Source: Microvirga alba
Lineage (GTDB): Bacteria > Pseudomonadota > Alphaproteobacteria > Rhizobiales > Beijerinckiaceae
Direction: 5' to 3'
Assembly: GCF_015694465.1 (NCBI RefSeq)
Contig: NZ_JADQDO010000003.1
Coordinates: forward strand, 186,001 to 250,000
DNA: 64,000 nucleotides
The position numbers were made by a program, and so were the translations under genes. Each line of letters begins with the position of its first letter. Position 1 is the first letter of the stretch. This document shows positions 53,627 to 64,000 of the stretch, in pieces. The notes under the pieces were generated by a model. That model made no database searches, was not told where the DNA came from, and was given only the letters and a program-made list of their open reading frames with translations.

Positions 53627-54333
53627 GAACGTGCGCCCCTACCGGCGGCGAGATAGGCAGCGGCGATCCCTGCCAACGCGCCCGACGCCACATGCCAGGG
53701 CGCGCCGATGAAGCGATGAACCAGCGCGGCAACCGCCGCGCTGACCGCGACCGTCACGAGCGTCACACGGCTTCGCCCGAAACCCGCGATCAGTCCGATG
53801 AAGAGGGCTGTAAAGGCAAAATCCGCCCCAAGCCGCGCGGGATCGCCGAGAAACGAGCCGAGCACCGCACCCAAGGTCGTGGAGGCGAGCCAGTTGGCAT
53901 AGAGCGCCGCCACCATCGCCGCCCAATAAGCGCCGGTTACCGGACGGTCGAGCGCGCGCCGCTCGGAAAGCGCCCAGGATTCGTCGGTCATGAAGAAAAA
54001 CGAGAGGAATTTCTCCAGCGTCGTCATTCTGATTTTGGGTCCGAGCGATGCTCCCATCAGCACGTGGCGCACGTTGATGAGAAAGGTCGCGAAAGCCAAA
54101 GCGGCGATGGGTGCGGGATGAACCCAAGCCTCGATGGCGGCAAATTGCGCACCACCCGCGAAGACCAGCGCCGACATCAACCCGACCTCGGCCGGGGTCA
54201 GGCCCTTGGCGGCGGCGACTGCACCGAAAAGCAGACCGATGGGAATGGCCGCGATGGCCGCAGGCGCGATATCGCGCAGGCCGGCCCGCGCCTCGCGCCC
54301 GTACGCACCGGAATGTGGGTTTGCTTGATCCAT
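53623..54333 (-). CDS. azlC: AzlC-family branched-chain amino acid exporter subunit
   Basis: Membrane protein of 236 residues with six to eight helices. The family pattern GLTPAEVGLMSALVFAGGAQ and AIEAWVHP, then TFLINVRHVLMGASLGPKIR and FMTDESWALS are clear. With AzlD it forms an exporter (YgaZH type). In relatives it is controlled by a neighbouring regulator; here the araC gene upstream on the same strand is broken. Confidence 0.93.
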   Translation of the reverse strand: MDQANPHSGAYGREARAGLRDIAPAAIAAIPIGLLFGAVAAAKGLTPAEVGLMSALVFAGGAQFAAIEAWVHPAPIAALAFATFLINVRHVLMGASLGPKIRMTTLEKFLSFFFMTDESWALSERRALDRPVTGAYWAAMVAALYANWLASTTLGAVLGSFLGDPARLGADFAFTALFIGLIAGFGRSRVTLVTVAVSAAVAALVHRFIGAPWHVASGALAGIAAAYLAAGRGARS

Positions 54334-54399
54334 GCTCTTACTCGCTTTGCCGGCCTTATGGGCAAAGGACGAGGAGCCGTCTTGGATGAAAGTGCGGTT

Positions 54400-55265
54400 T
54401 CAGGCCGTGCGAAAAACACCCGGCGTCACGCCCATCCGCGCCTTGAACACGCGGTTGAGGTGGCTCTGGTCAAAGAAGCCGCAGGCGCTGCTACATCGCC
54501 CGGCGCGTCGCCGCGCCCCAACAACCGGCTTGCGGCTCGGAAACGCCGGTCGATCAGGTAGGCGTGTGGGGTCAGACCCGTTTCCCGCTGGAATGCGCGA
54601 ATGAAATGGCTGCGCGACAACCCGGCGAGCTTGGCAAGCTCCGCCAGCTCGGCCTCCTGGCCTAGATTCGCCTCGAGATAATCGCGGACGCGCACGATGC
54701 CCTTGGATTCATAGCGAACCGGGGGCAACCCATCGACATCGGCCCAACGGGCAATCAAGCCTGCAAGAAACGCGACGAGCCGCGTGTCCTGCTCCATCTC
54801 GCAGGTCCAGACATTGTCGTGGCCCAGGCACGCGTGAAGCTCGGCAAGAGCACACGCGAGGTCGGGATCGACGATGACCGATTGCGGGAACCAGGGCGGG
54901 CGGGAGAGCGGACGGCCCACGATGTCCTCGGCAATTTCCCTCATCAGCTCCTGCGAGGGATAAAGGGTCCGATATACGAATCCGCCGCCATAGGGTTCGC
55001 CGTCATGGATCTCGTCCGGGCAGACGATGGCGATGGAGCCGGCCTACACATAATGCTGCTCGCCGCGGTGAAAAAAGGTCTCGCACCCCGAAAGGACGGC
55101 GGCGATTGCATAGGTTTCATGGGTGTGGCGCGCGTAGCTGTGCCGGCGGAAGGTCGCGCGCAGGCAACCGAGGCCGTGATGGCGCGGCACTCGCCAAAAA
55201 AATGTCTCGTCGCCGTATCCCTTCAAACCGGGATCGAGCGAATCCTCGGGAGCCACCATTGTCAT
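54400..55265 (-). pseudogene. AraC-family regulator, disrupted by a nonsense codon and a frameshift
   Basis: Read from ATG 55265, the frame encodes a cupin-type N-terminal sensor (ARHTHETYAIAAVLSGCETF) and then meets TAG at about 55036 directly after QHYV. Past the stop the frame continues as AGSIAIVCPDEIHDGEPYGG and the AraC DNA-binding helices (LAKLAGLSRSHFIRAFQRET). Near 54493 a base is missing: GATGTAGCAGCGCCTGCGGC needs one extra base to keep the frame, and after it the expected CGFFDQSHLNRVFKARMGV appears in the next frame, ending at TGA 54400. Two independent lesions make a functional protein unlikely. It precedes azlCD, which it may once have controlled. Confidence 0.85.
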
Positions 55266-55427
55266 TGCCGCAACAATGCCACATCGGCGGCGACAAGTCT
55301 TGTATAGGAGTGCGCCTACCTGAAGAGGTGGGACAGCCAGCTTGTCAGCGCCCCGCGCCGCATTCGGGAGGGTCAGGCAAGCCGGCAGGCAGCGGAGCCC
55401 GTCAGCCGGGCTCCGCAACCGAGCAGA

Positions 55428-57263
55428 TCATTCCGGCAGGATGCGGACCGCGCCCCTGTCGGCGGAAGAGGCGAAGGCGGCATAGGCCTTCAGCGCCGTG
55501 GTCACATTGCGCTCGCGCGGGGCTGCGGGATTCCAGCCGAGCTTGTCCTGTTCGGCGCGGCGCGCCGCCAGTTCCTCATCGGAAAGTGCAAGGTTGATCG
55601 TCCGATTGGGAATGTCGATTTCGATGATGTCGCCGTTGCGCACCAGGCCTATCGCTCCGCCCTGCGCTGCCTCGGGCGAGGCATGGCCGATGGAAAGCCC
55701 CGACGTGCCGCCCGAGAACCGCCCGTCCGTGATCAGCGCGCAGGCTTTGCCGAGGCCCCGCGATTTGAGATAGCTGGTCGGGTAAAGCATCTCCTGCATC
55801 CCCGGCCCGCCTTTGGGGCCTTCGTATCGGATCACCACCACGTCGCCTGCCTTGACCTCCCGGCCAAGGATGCCTTTCACGGCGGCGTCCTGACTCTCAT
55901 AGACCACGGCCGGGCCCGTGAATTTCAGGATGGATTCATCCACCCCTGCGGTTTTCACGATGCAGCCATCCAGCGCGATATTGCCCTTCAGCACCGCCAG
56001 GCCGCCATCCTTCGAGAAGGGATGCTGCACCGAACGGATCACACCCTTTTCGCGATCGAGGTCCAACTCGTCCCAGCGGGCCTCCTGACTGAAGGCGGTC
56101 TGGGTCGGAATGCCGCCCGGAGCTGCCTTGAAGAACTTGCGCACGCTCTCGCTTTGCGTGCGGTCGATGGCCCAGCGGTCGATCGCCTCACCCAGAGTGG
56201 GCGCGTGGACCGTCGGCGTATCGCGATGGATCAGCCCTCCCGCCTCCAGTTGGCCAAGGATCGCCATGATGCCCCCGGCGCGATGGACGTCCTCCATATG
56301 CACGTCCTGCTTGGCCGGGGCGACCTTCGACAGACAGGGCACCTTGCGCGACATCGCGTCGATGTCGTCCATGGTGAAGTCGATCCCACCCTCATGCGCG
56401 GCGGCAAGGATATGCAGCACCGTGTTGGTGGAGCCACCCATGGCGATGTCAAGCGACATGGCATTCTCGAAAGCCCGCTTGTTCGCCACGCTGCGCGGCA
56501 GAACCGAAGCGTCGTTCTGTTCGTAATAGCGCTTGGCAATGTCTACGATGAGATGGCCTGCCTCAACGAACAGCCGCTTGCGGTCCGCATGGGTGGCAAG
56601 GATCGACCCGTTGCCGGGCAGCGACAGGCCCAGAGCCTCGGTCAGGCAGTTCATCGAATTCGCCGTGAACATGCCCGAGCACGAACCACAGGTCGGGCAG
56701 GCCGAGCGCTCAATGATCTGCACATCGGCATCCGAGACATTCTCATCCGCAGCGGCGACCATGGCATCTACGAGATCCAGCGCATGCGTCTTGCCATGCA
56801 GAACGACCTTGCCGGCCTCCATCGGTCCGCCCGAGACGAAGACGGCGGGGATGTTCAGCCGCATCGCCGCGTTGAGCATGCCGGGGGTGATCTTGTCGCA
56901 GTTCGAGATGCAGACCATGGCATCGGCACAATGGGCATTGACCATGTACTCGACGCTGTCGGCGATGATCTCACGCGACGGCAGCGAATAGAGCATGCCG
57001 TCATGCCCCATGGCGATGCCGTCATCCACCGCGATGGTGTTGAACTCTTTCGCGATGCCGCCTGCCGCCTCGATCTCCCGCGCGACGAGCTGGCCGAGGT
57101 CTTTCAAATGGACATGGCCGGGAACGAATTGGGTAAAGGAATTGACCACGGCAATGATGGGCTTGCCGAAATCGCCGTCCTTCACCCCGGTCGCACGCCA
57201 AAGGCCGCGGGCACCAGCCATGTTGCGGCCATGTGTAGTGGTTCTTGAACGATAAGCTGGCAT
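55428..57263 (-). CDS. ilvD: Dihydroxy-acid dehydratase
   Basis: Third common enzyme of isoleucine and valine synthesis, 611 residues, with an Fe-S cluster. The Cys ligands lie in [16 protein letters not shown] and [37 protein letters not shown] and [19 protein letters not shown] are typical. The C-terminal part contains [23 protein letters not shown] 57263 ([20 protein letters not shown]) is the usual family start; GTG 57281 upstream overlaps the stop of a short peptide frame containing Ile-Leu-Leu. Confidence 0.96.
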   Translation of the reverse strand: MPAYRSRTTTHGRNMAGARGLWRATGVKDGDFGKPIIAVVNSFTQFVPGHVHLKDLGQLVAREIEAAGGIAKEFNTIAVDDGIAMGHDGMLYSLPSREIIADSVEYMVNAHCADAMVCISNCDKITPGMLNAAMRLNIPAVFVSGGPMEAGKVVLHGKTHALDLVDAMVAAADENVSDADVQIIERSACPTCGSCSGMFTANSMNCLTEALGLSLPGNGSILATHADRKRLFVEAGHLIVDIAKRYYEQNDASVLPRSVANKRAFENAMSLDIAMGGSTNTVLHILAAAHEGGIDFTMDDIDAMSRKVPCLSKVAPAKQDVHMEDVHRAGGIMAILGQLEAGGLIHRDTPTVHAPTLGEAIDRWAIDRTQSESVRKFFKAAPGGIPTQTAFSQEARWDELDLDREKGVIRSVQHPFSKDGGLAVLKGNIALDGCIVKTAGVDESILKFTGPAVVYESQDAAVKGILGREVKAGDVVVIRYEGPKGGPGMQEMLYPTSYLKSRGLGKACALITDGRFSGGTSGLSIGHASPEAAQGGAIGLVRNGDIIEIDIPNRTINLALSDEELAARRAEQDKLGWNPAAPRERNVTTALKAYAAFASSADRGAVRILPE

Positions 57264-57348
57264 TGGGCTGTCGTCTTTCACTTACATTTCGCTCTGAACC
57301 AGAGCAGGATCATTGGGCTTGAGTAAACCTTTGCGCCGCCCGATGCCA

Positions 57349-57387
57349 TAGGCTCAGGCGTTCCAGAGAAATCAATCGGTCCTGAGC

Positions 57388-57390
<3 letters not shown>
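57349..57390. repeat. Perfect 10-bp inverted repeat at the ligA-ilvD junction
   Basis: TAGGCTCAGG (57349-57358) and CCTGAGCCTA (57381-57390) are perfect complements with a 22-base loop. The second arm contains the ligA stop codon. No T-run follows on either strand, so it is not a classical terminator; it may stabilise or process the transcript, or be an operator. Confidence 0.6.
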
Positions 57391-59823
<2,433 letters not shown>

Positions 59824-61497
59824 TCAGAGCAGCGTCGCCTCCAGCAGCCGTGCCGCGGCCGCTCGCGCTTCCTCGGTGATCGTTGCGCCCGCCAGCATCC
59901 GCGCGATTTCCTCGCGGCGGGGCGTGTCGTCGAGCGGGAGAACGCGGGTCGCGACCCGGTCGGAACCGTGCACGCCTTCCTTGGCGATCAGGAAATGGCT
60001 CTCGGCACGAGCGGCGACCTGCGGCGCGTGGGTTACCGCCATGACCTGGACGCGCTGCGCGAGGCGGGCGAGACGCTGGCCGATGGCATCCGCCACCGCA
60101 CCGCCAACGCCTGTGTCGATTTCGTCGAAGACCAGGGTCGGCGCGGAGCCCTTGTCGGCGAGCACCACCTTGAGCGCCAGCATGAAGCGTGACAATTCGC
60201 CGCCCGAGGCCACCTTCATCAGCGGACCCGGACGGGTGCCGGGATTGGTCTGGGCCCAGAATTCGACGCGCTCGAACCCATTGGGATCGCGGCTGTCCTC
60301 ATCGGTCTGGATTTCGGTGATGAAACGCGCCCGTTCCAGCTTGAGCGGCGGCAATTCGGCCTGCACAGCGGCGTCGAGCGCCTGGGCGGCCTTGCGCCGT
60401 TCGGCGGAGAGGCTCTTGGCGGCTGCGATATAAGCCTTGTCCGCGTTCTTGAGCGCGCTTTCCAAACCGCCGAGCTTTTCCTCACCGGCATCGATGGCAG
60501 CCACGTCCTCGATGAAGCGCTGCTTCAACGCGGCCAATTCATCGACAGACACATCGTATTTACGGGCCGCCGCGCGGAGGGCGAAGAGACGCTCCTCGAC
60601 CTGTTCCAGATCGCGGGGATCGAACTCCGTGGCGCGAATCGCCTCTTCGAGAGCCGAGCGCGCCTCATCAATGGCGACCAGGGCCGCATCCAACGCCTTG
60701 ACGCTCGGATCGACCAAAGCCGGAGCCTGAGCGCTGCGGCGTTCGAGTTTGCGCAGAGCGGCGGACAATTCGGGAATCGGGGATGCGCTGCCGGCGAGGG
60801 TCTCGAAGGCCTCGTTCAGGTCCTGCGCCACCTTTTCCGATTGCATCATGACCACGCGACGTTCTGCGAGGGCCTCTTCCTCCCCAGCCTTCGGGGCAAG
60901 CTTCGTCAGTTCCTCCACCGCGTGCCGCAGAAAATCGGCTTCCTTGCGTGCCTTCTCAACGCGGTTTTTGTGATCCTGCAGAGCCTGGCGCGCATCGCGA
61001 ACACGCCGCGCCGCCTCGCTGACGGTCTGAACCTCGCCCGCGAGGCCGCCGAAAGCATCAAGGATGGCGCGATGGGTGACGGGATCGACCAGGGCGCGAT
61101 CGTCATGCTGGCCGTGAATTTCGACGAGGGCCGCGCCGATGGCTTTCAGAACCTGCACGCTGACGGGCTGATCGTTGACGAAGGCGCGGGTGCGCCCGTC
61201 CGCCACCTGAACCCGGCGGAGGATGAGGTCGCCATCCACATCGATCTCGGCGCCCGCCGCGATGCGCCGGGCCGGATGATCGAAGGGGCAGTCGAAGACC
61301 GCCGTAATCTGGCCTTGGGCCTCGCCGTGCCGAACGAGGCTGCCGTCGCCTCGTCCGCCCAGCGCCAATGCGAAGGCATCGAGCAGAATGGACTTGCCCG
61401 CTCCGGTTTCACCCGTGAGCACGCTTAGTCCCTCCTCGAAATGAAGTTCGAGCTTGTCGATGAGAACGATGTCGCGAATCGCAAGCTGGATCAGCAT
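59824..61497 (-). CDS. recN: DNA repair protein RecN
   Basis: SMC-like ATPase of 557 residues for double-strand break repair. The Walker A is VLTGETGAGKSILLDAFALA, the coiled-coil arms run through the middle (for instance VEKARKEADFLRHAVEELTK), and the C-terminal ATPase half has the signature ASGGELSRFMLALK and Walker B TLVFDEIDTGVGG. The gene follows bamD by only 12 bases and must be cotranscribed with it. Confidence 0.95.
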   Translation of the reverse strand: MLIQLAIRDIVLIDKLELHFEEGLSVLTGETGAGKSILLDAFALALGGRGDGSLVRHGEAQGQITAVFDCPFDHPARRIAAGAEIDVDGDLILRRVQVADGRTRAFVNDQPVSVQVLKAIGAALVEIHGQHDDRALVDPVTHRAILDAFGGLAGEVQTVSEAARRVRDARQALQDHKNRVEKARKEADFLRHAVEELTKLAPKAGEEEALAERRVVMMQSEKVAQDLNEAFETLAGSASPIPELSAALRKLERRSAQAPALVDPSVKALDAALVAIDEARSALEEAIRATEFDPRDLEQVEERLFALRAAARKYDVSVDELAALKQRFIEDVAAIDAGEEKLGGLESALKNADKAYIAAAKSLSAERRKAAQALDAAVQAELPPLKLERARFITEIQTDEDSRDPNGFERVEFWAQTNPGTRPGPLMKVASGGELSRFMLALKVVLADKGSAPTLVFDEIDTGVGGAVADAIGQRLARLAQRVQVMAVTHAPQVAARAESHFLIAKEGVHGSDRVATRVLPLDDTPRREEIARMLAGATITEEARAAAARLLEATLL

Positions 61498-61509
61498 GGG
61501 AGGAAAGGC

Positions 61510-62406
61510 TTAGCCCGTCTTCTGGCCAACCTGCGGAACGCCACGGAACGCCTTGCTGATCCAGGACTGGGAGTCCTCGCGCGGCTCGACGCCGCCCTTG
61601 GTCAGCAGCGCATAGGCATCCTTGTACCAAGGGCTGTCAGGGAAGTTGTGACCGAGAACGGCGGCAGCCGTCTGCGCTTCGTTGACGATGCCCATGGCCA
61701 TATAGGCTTCGGCAAGACGCTGAAGCGCCTCCTCCACATGCCGGGTCGTCTGATAACGCGAGACGACCATGCGGAAGCGGTTGATGGCTCCCGAATAATT
61801 GCGCTTCTGGAGATAGAAACGACCGACCTCGAGCTCCTTGCCGGCGAGCTGATCGCTGGCAACCTGGATCTTCTTCTTGGCGTCGGCGACGTATTCCGAT
61901 GTCGGATAACGCTGGACCAGCTCCTGCAGGGAGAGAATAGCCCGCTCCGACTTCTCCTGATCGCGGGTGATGTCCGGAATCTGGTCGTAATAGGACGACG
62001 CCATCAGATACTGGGCATAGGCCGCATCGGGCGTGTTCGCGTGCCGCTGGAGATAGCGGGTCGACGCCGTGATTGCCTCATCATAAAGGCCGCCCTCATA
62101 ATTGGCGTAGGCCTCCATGATCATCCCTTTTCGGGACCATTCGGAATAGGGGTGTTGCTTGTCCAGATCGCGAAATTTCTTGGCTGCGCCTTCGAAATCC
62201 CTCTTCTGGATACGCGCGAGACCGTCATTGTAGATCTGCTCGCCCGGGACGTCGGCCACGATTTCGGGCTTGTAGACTTCACTCTTGTCGAACGGATTGA
62301 TCGACGAAAGCGTGTCGCAGCCCGCGAGCGCGAGCCCACAAGCACCAACGGCGAGGGCGCGAACGGTAACGTCCATCATGCCCTTATAAACCTTCGCGAA
62401 AGACAT
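61510..62406 (-). CDS. bamD: Outer membrane protein assembly factor BamD
   Basis: Essential lipoprotein of the BAM complex that inserts beta-barrel proteins, 298 residues. The lipobox is LALAGC (Cys about residue 30), followed by five TPR-like repeats, for example YNDGLARIQKRDFEGAAKKF, YASSYYDQIPDITRDQEKSE-like segments and LAEAYMAMGIVNEAQTAA. ATG 62406 follows GGAGGA; the frame extends further upstream without support. Its 3' end is 12 bases before recN. Confidence 0.95.
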   Translation of the reverse strand: MSFAKVYKGMMDVTVRALAVGACGLALAGCDTLSSINPFDKSEVYKPEIVADVPGEQIYNDGLARIQKRDFEGAAKKFRDLDKQHPYSEWSRKGMIMEAYANYEGGLYDEAITASTRYLQRHANTPDAAYAQYLMASSYYDQIPDITRDQEKSERAILSLQELVQRYPTSEYVADAKKKIQVASDQLAGKELEVGRFYLQKRNYSGAINRFRMVVSRYQTTRHVEEALQRLAEAYMAMGIVNEAQTAAAVLGHNFPDSPWYKDAYALLTKGGVEPREDSQSWISKAFRGVPQVGQKTG

Positions 62407-62639
62407 ACTTCGCGGTCCTCCGAAATACGTGCCCGAGTTGCAATGATGCACTGAAGGTTCTTTAACCTATGCACATGGAAAGCGCCAACCCCATCCGACA
62501 TGGATTACCTGACGGCTTTGGCAGGGGCCAGACCGAATGGTGCGGCGAATAGGCGTCAGCAAGGAAGGATACGACAGCCAGGAGCATGATTCAGGAACGT
62601 GAAATCCGGCTTTCCAGCAAAATCATGCGGCATCAAACT

Positions 62640-63587
62640 CTAGTGAACCTCAGGCGCGAAAGCCGGCATCGCGATATTGTTGCCGATTTCTGCGTAGCCG
62701 GGCTCACGACGAACCGCCCCATCCACGATGGTGTAGTTCGACCGGCTCGAGAACAAAGCTTCGAGCACTGAGAAATTCAGGCGATGGCCGCCGCAATAGG
62801 AGCGGTAGGTGCCCAGAAGCGGGAGGCCGGCGAGAGACAGGTCGCCCACGGCGTCGAGGATCTTATGACGCACGAACTCGTCGCTGTAACGCAGGCCTTC
62901 CGGGTTCATGATCCCGTCATCGCCGATGGCGACCGTGTTTTCGAGGGACGCGCCCAGGGCGAACCCGGCGCTCCACAGTTTCTCGACATCACGCATGAAG
63001 CCGAAGGTGCGCGCGCGGGAGATTTCACGGCGGAACACGGACGGCGTCAGGTCCACGGCCTTGCGTTGACGGCCGATGACCGGCGTGGGGAAATCGATTT
63101 CCACGTCCAGGCGGAACGCCCGCTCGTTGGGGACGAGTTCGGCGAAAGCCTTGCCCTGGGTGACGCGAACAGGCTTGAGAACCTTGAGATAGCGACGGGT
63201 CGCGCTCTGAACCGAGAGGCCGACCTGATCGATCGCATCGATGAAGGGCGCGGAGCTGCCGTCGAGAATCGGAACTTCGGGGCCGTCGATCTCGACCAGC
63301 ACGTTATCGATGCCGAGGCCGGCGAGAGCAGCCATCAGGTGCTCGATCGTCGCCACCGCGCCGCTGTCGCGGTCGCCGATCACGGTGCAGAGTTCGGTCG
63401 CAGTGACGGCGAGATGCCGGGCGTCGATCAGTCGGTCGAGACCACCGGGAAGACCGGTGCGGAGGAAAGCGATGCCATGGTTCACTTCCGCAGGGTGAAG
63501 AATCATCTTCACTTCGTCCCCGGAATGGACGCCGGCCCCCACGAGGGTGGCGGCTGCGCGAAGCGTGGTTTGTTGGCTCTGCTTCAT
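62640..63587 (-). CDS. lpxC: UDP-3-O-acyl-N-acetylglucosamine deacetylase
   Basis: Committed step of lipid A synthesis, a zinc enzyme of 315 residues. Key motifs are AATLVGAGVHSGDEVKMIL, the zinc histidine in IEHLMAALAGLGIDNVLVEI, RSDEFVRHKILDAVGDLSLA-type sequence with the second histidine and the Asp ligand, and the C-terminal RSYCGGHRLNFSVLEALF. The gene lies between ftsZ and bamD as in other alphaproteobacteria. Confidence 0.96.
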   Translation of the reverse strand: MKQSQQTTLRAAATLVGAGVHSGDEVKMILHPAEVNHGIAFLRTGLPGGLDRLIDARHLAVTATELCTVIGDRDSGAVATIEHLMAALAGLGIDNVLVEIDGPEVPILDGSSAPFIDAIDQVGLSVQSATRRYLKVLKPVRVTQGKAFAELVPNERAFRLDVEIDFPTPVIGRQRKAVDLTPSVFRREISRARTFGFMRDVEKLWSAGFALGASLENTVAIGDDGIMNPEGLRYSDEFVRHKILDAVGDLSLAGLPLLGTYRSYCGGHRLNFSVLEALFSSRSNYTIVDGAVRREPGYAEIGNNIAMPAFAPEVH

Positions 63588-63792
63588 TCTTTTCGGACCT
63601 CGGACGTCTCAGCCTCGTGCAGGGATCGGTCTGCTCGAGGAAAATGGCGTCCGCTGTTTCTCTTCCTGATGCACGGGCTCACGATGAACCCGCCCTTTTC
63701 GACTTGGGGGAACATAGTCCCCTCATCAGGCTAGGCCAAATCACGCTTGGTTACGGTGTGTTACAAACTCGGCAATTGGTAAACCATTGATT

Positions 63793-63807
63793 TAACAGCA
63801 CTTTAAA
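63793..63807. promoter_or_regulatory. Candidate CtrA-binding box in the ftsZ-lpxC interval
   Basis: TTAACAGCACTTTAA matches the consensus TTAA-N7-TTAA recognised by the alphaproteobacterial cell-cycle regulator CtrA. It lies 206 bases before the lpxC start, between ftsZ and lpxC. A chance match in an AT-rich region is possible. Confidence 0.4.
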
Positions 63808-63812
63808 AACGA

Positions 63813-63848
63813 AAAACCCCCGGCCGCGAGGCGACCGGGGGTTCTTTT
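63813..63848 (-). terminator. ftsZ terminator
   Basis: A GC-rich stem of CCCCGG with CCGGGG is flanked by an A-run (AAAAAC) and TTCTTTT, so on the minus strand it ends in a T-run just after ftsZ and before lpxC. lpxC then needs its own promoter. Confidence 0.75.
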
Positions 63849-63866
63849 GTAACAAGCTGGGCCTAA

Positions 63867-64000
63867 TCAGTTCGCCTGGCGACGAAGGAAGGCGGGAATC
63901 TCCAGCTGATCGTCTTCCATATTCCGCTGCGCCGGAGCCATCCGGCCCTGCGATTCGGGGTGACCCTGCGCCGGGCGGTAGCCCTGCGGAGCCGCCGGGC
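63867..64000 (-). CDS. ftsZ: Cell division protein FtsZ, C-terminal end only
   Basis: The last 44 codons are in the window, cut by its right edge. They include a Gln/Pro/Ala-rich linker and the conserved C-terminal peptide DDQLEIPAFLRRQAN that binds FtsA and other partners. The rest of the GTPase lies outside. FtsZ builds the division ring. Confidence 0.95.
   Translation of the reverse strand, partial: PAAPQGYRPAQGHPESQGRMAPAQRNMEDDQLEIPAFLRRQAN

Overview
The window is ordinary chromosomal DNA of a GC-rich alphaproteobacterium of the order Hyphomicrobiales (Rhizobiales). The evidence is the permuted two-piece tmRNA gene with the tag ANDNYAPVAVAA next to an alpha-type SspB, the ftsZ-lpxC-bamD-recN-ligA order, the thyA/folA-hflKC-DUF2065-degQ/serB-miaA-ilvBN block, the fumC-DUF4169-ribbon-helix-helix trio, and dispersed repeats built on a TTCCGGG...GGAATGAC core. 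A Methylobacterium, Microvirga or Bosea type organism is plausible, but I cannot fix the genus by eye. There is no prophage, insertion sequence, CRISPR array or plasmid module.

Layout. 1-4551: the end of a liv-type ABC importer operon (binding protein, two ATPases, two permeases). 4606-9363: a Gre-like protein, an MscS-type channel, an orphan gene and a diguanylate cyclase with a duplicated sensor domain. 9695-11324: tRNA-Lys, phenylalanine hydroxylase and a divergent Lrp-type regulator with its likely operator. 11578-13431: leuA with a leucine-rich leader peptide. 13589-17602: a lipoprotein, a coupled Nudix-PhzF-PdxY operon, a DedA protein and a small membrane protein. 17680-22167: ilvC, ilvN, ilvB, with a complete ilv attenuator before ilvB. 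22235-32514: an RMD1/DUF155 protein, miaA, serB, degQ, hflCK, folA, small conserved genes, a cold-shock gene and thyA. 32641-33599: ssrA and sspB. 33727-50800: a hybrid sensor kinase that appears to start at CTG, fumC and two small followers, an AsmA protein, a FAD oxidase, a thioesterase, a UvrD/PcrA helicase, a cyclopropane synthase, a second diguanylate cyclase and prmA. 50798-51221: a repeat and two tiny genes. 51510-57263: aminopeptidase P, azlCD, a broken araC regulator and ilvD. 57388-64000: ligA, recN, bamD, lpxC and the end of ftsZ.

The most consistent theme is branched-chain amino acids: uptake (liv genes), synthesis (leuA, ilvC, ilvBN, ilvD) and export (azlCD) all lie within 57 kb but in separate units. 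Two units carry leader peptides whose codons match their end products: Leu-Leu-Gly-Leu-Leu-Leu-Leu before leuA, and Leu-Ile-Leu-Val-Val before ilvB. The ilvB case has a textbook terminator with a U-run; the leuA case has a perfect 8-bp stem but no U-run.

I found no clearly new multi-gene system. The observations most worth following are the two attenuators, the CTG start with its upstream hairpin, the AraC pseudogene beside azlCD, the AAGGTCA operator that decides the Lrp start, the duplicated sensor domain, the Gre-like protein lacking the acidic tip, and two tiny unnamed genes near 51 kb.
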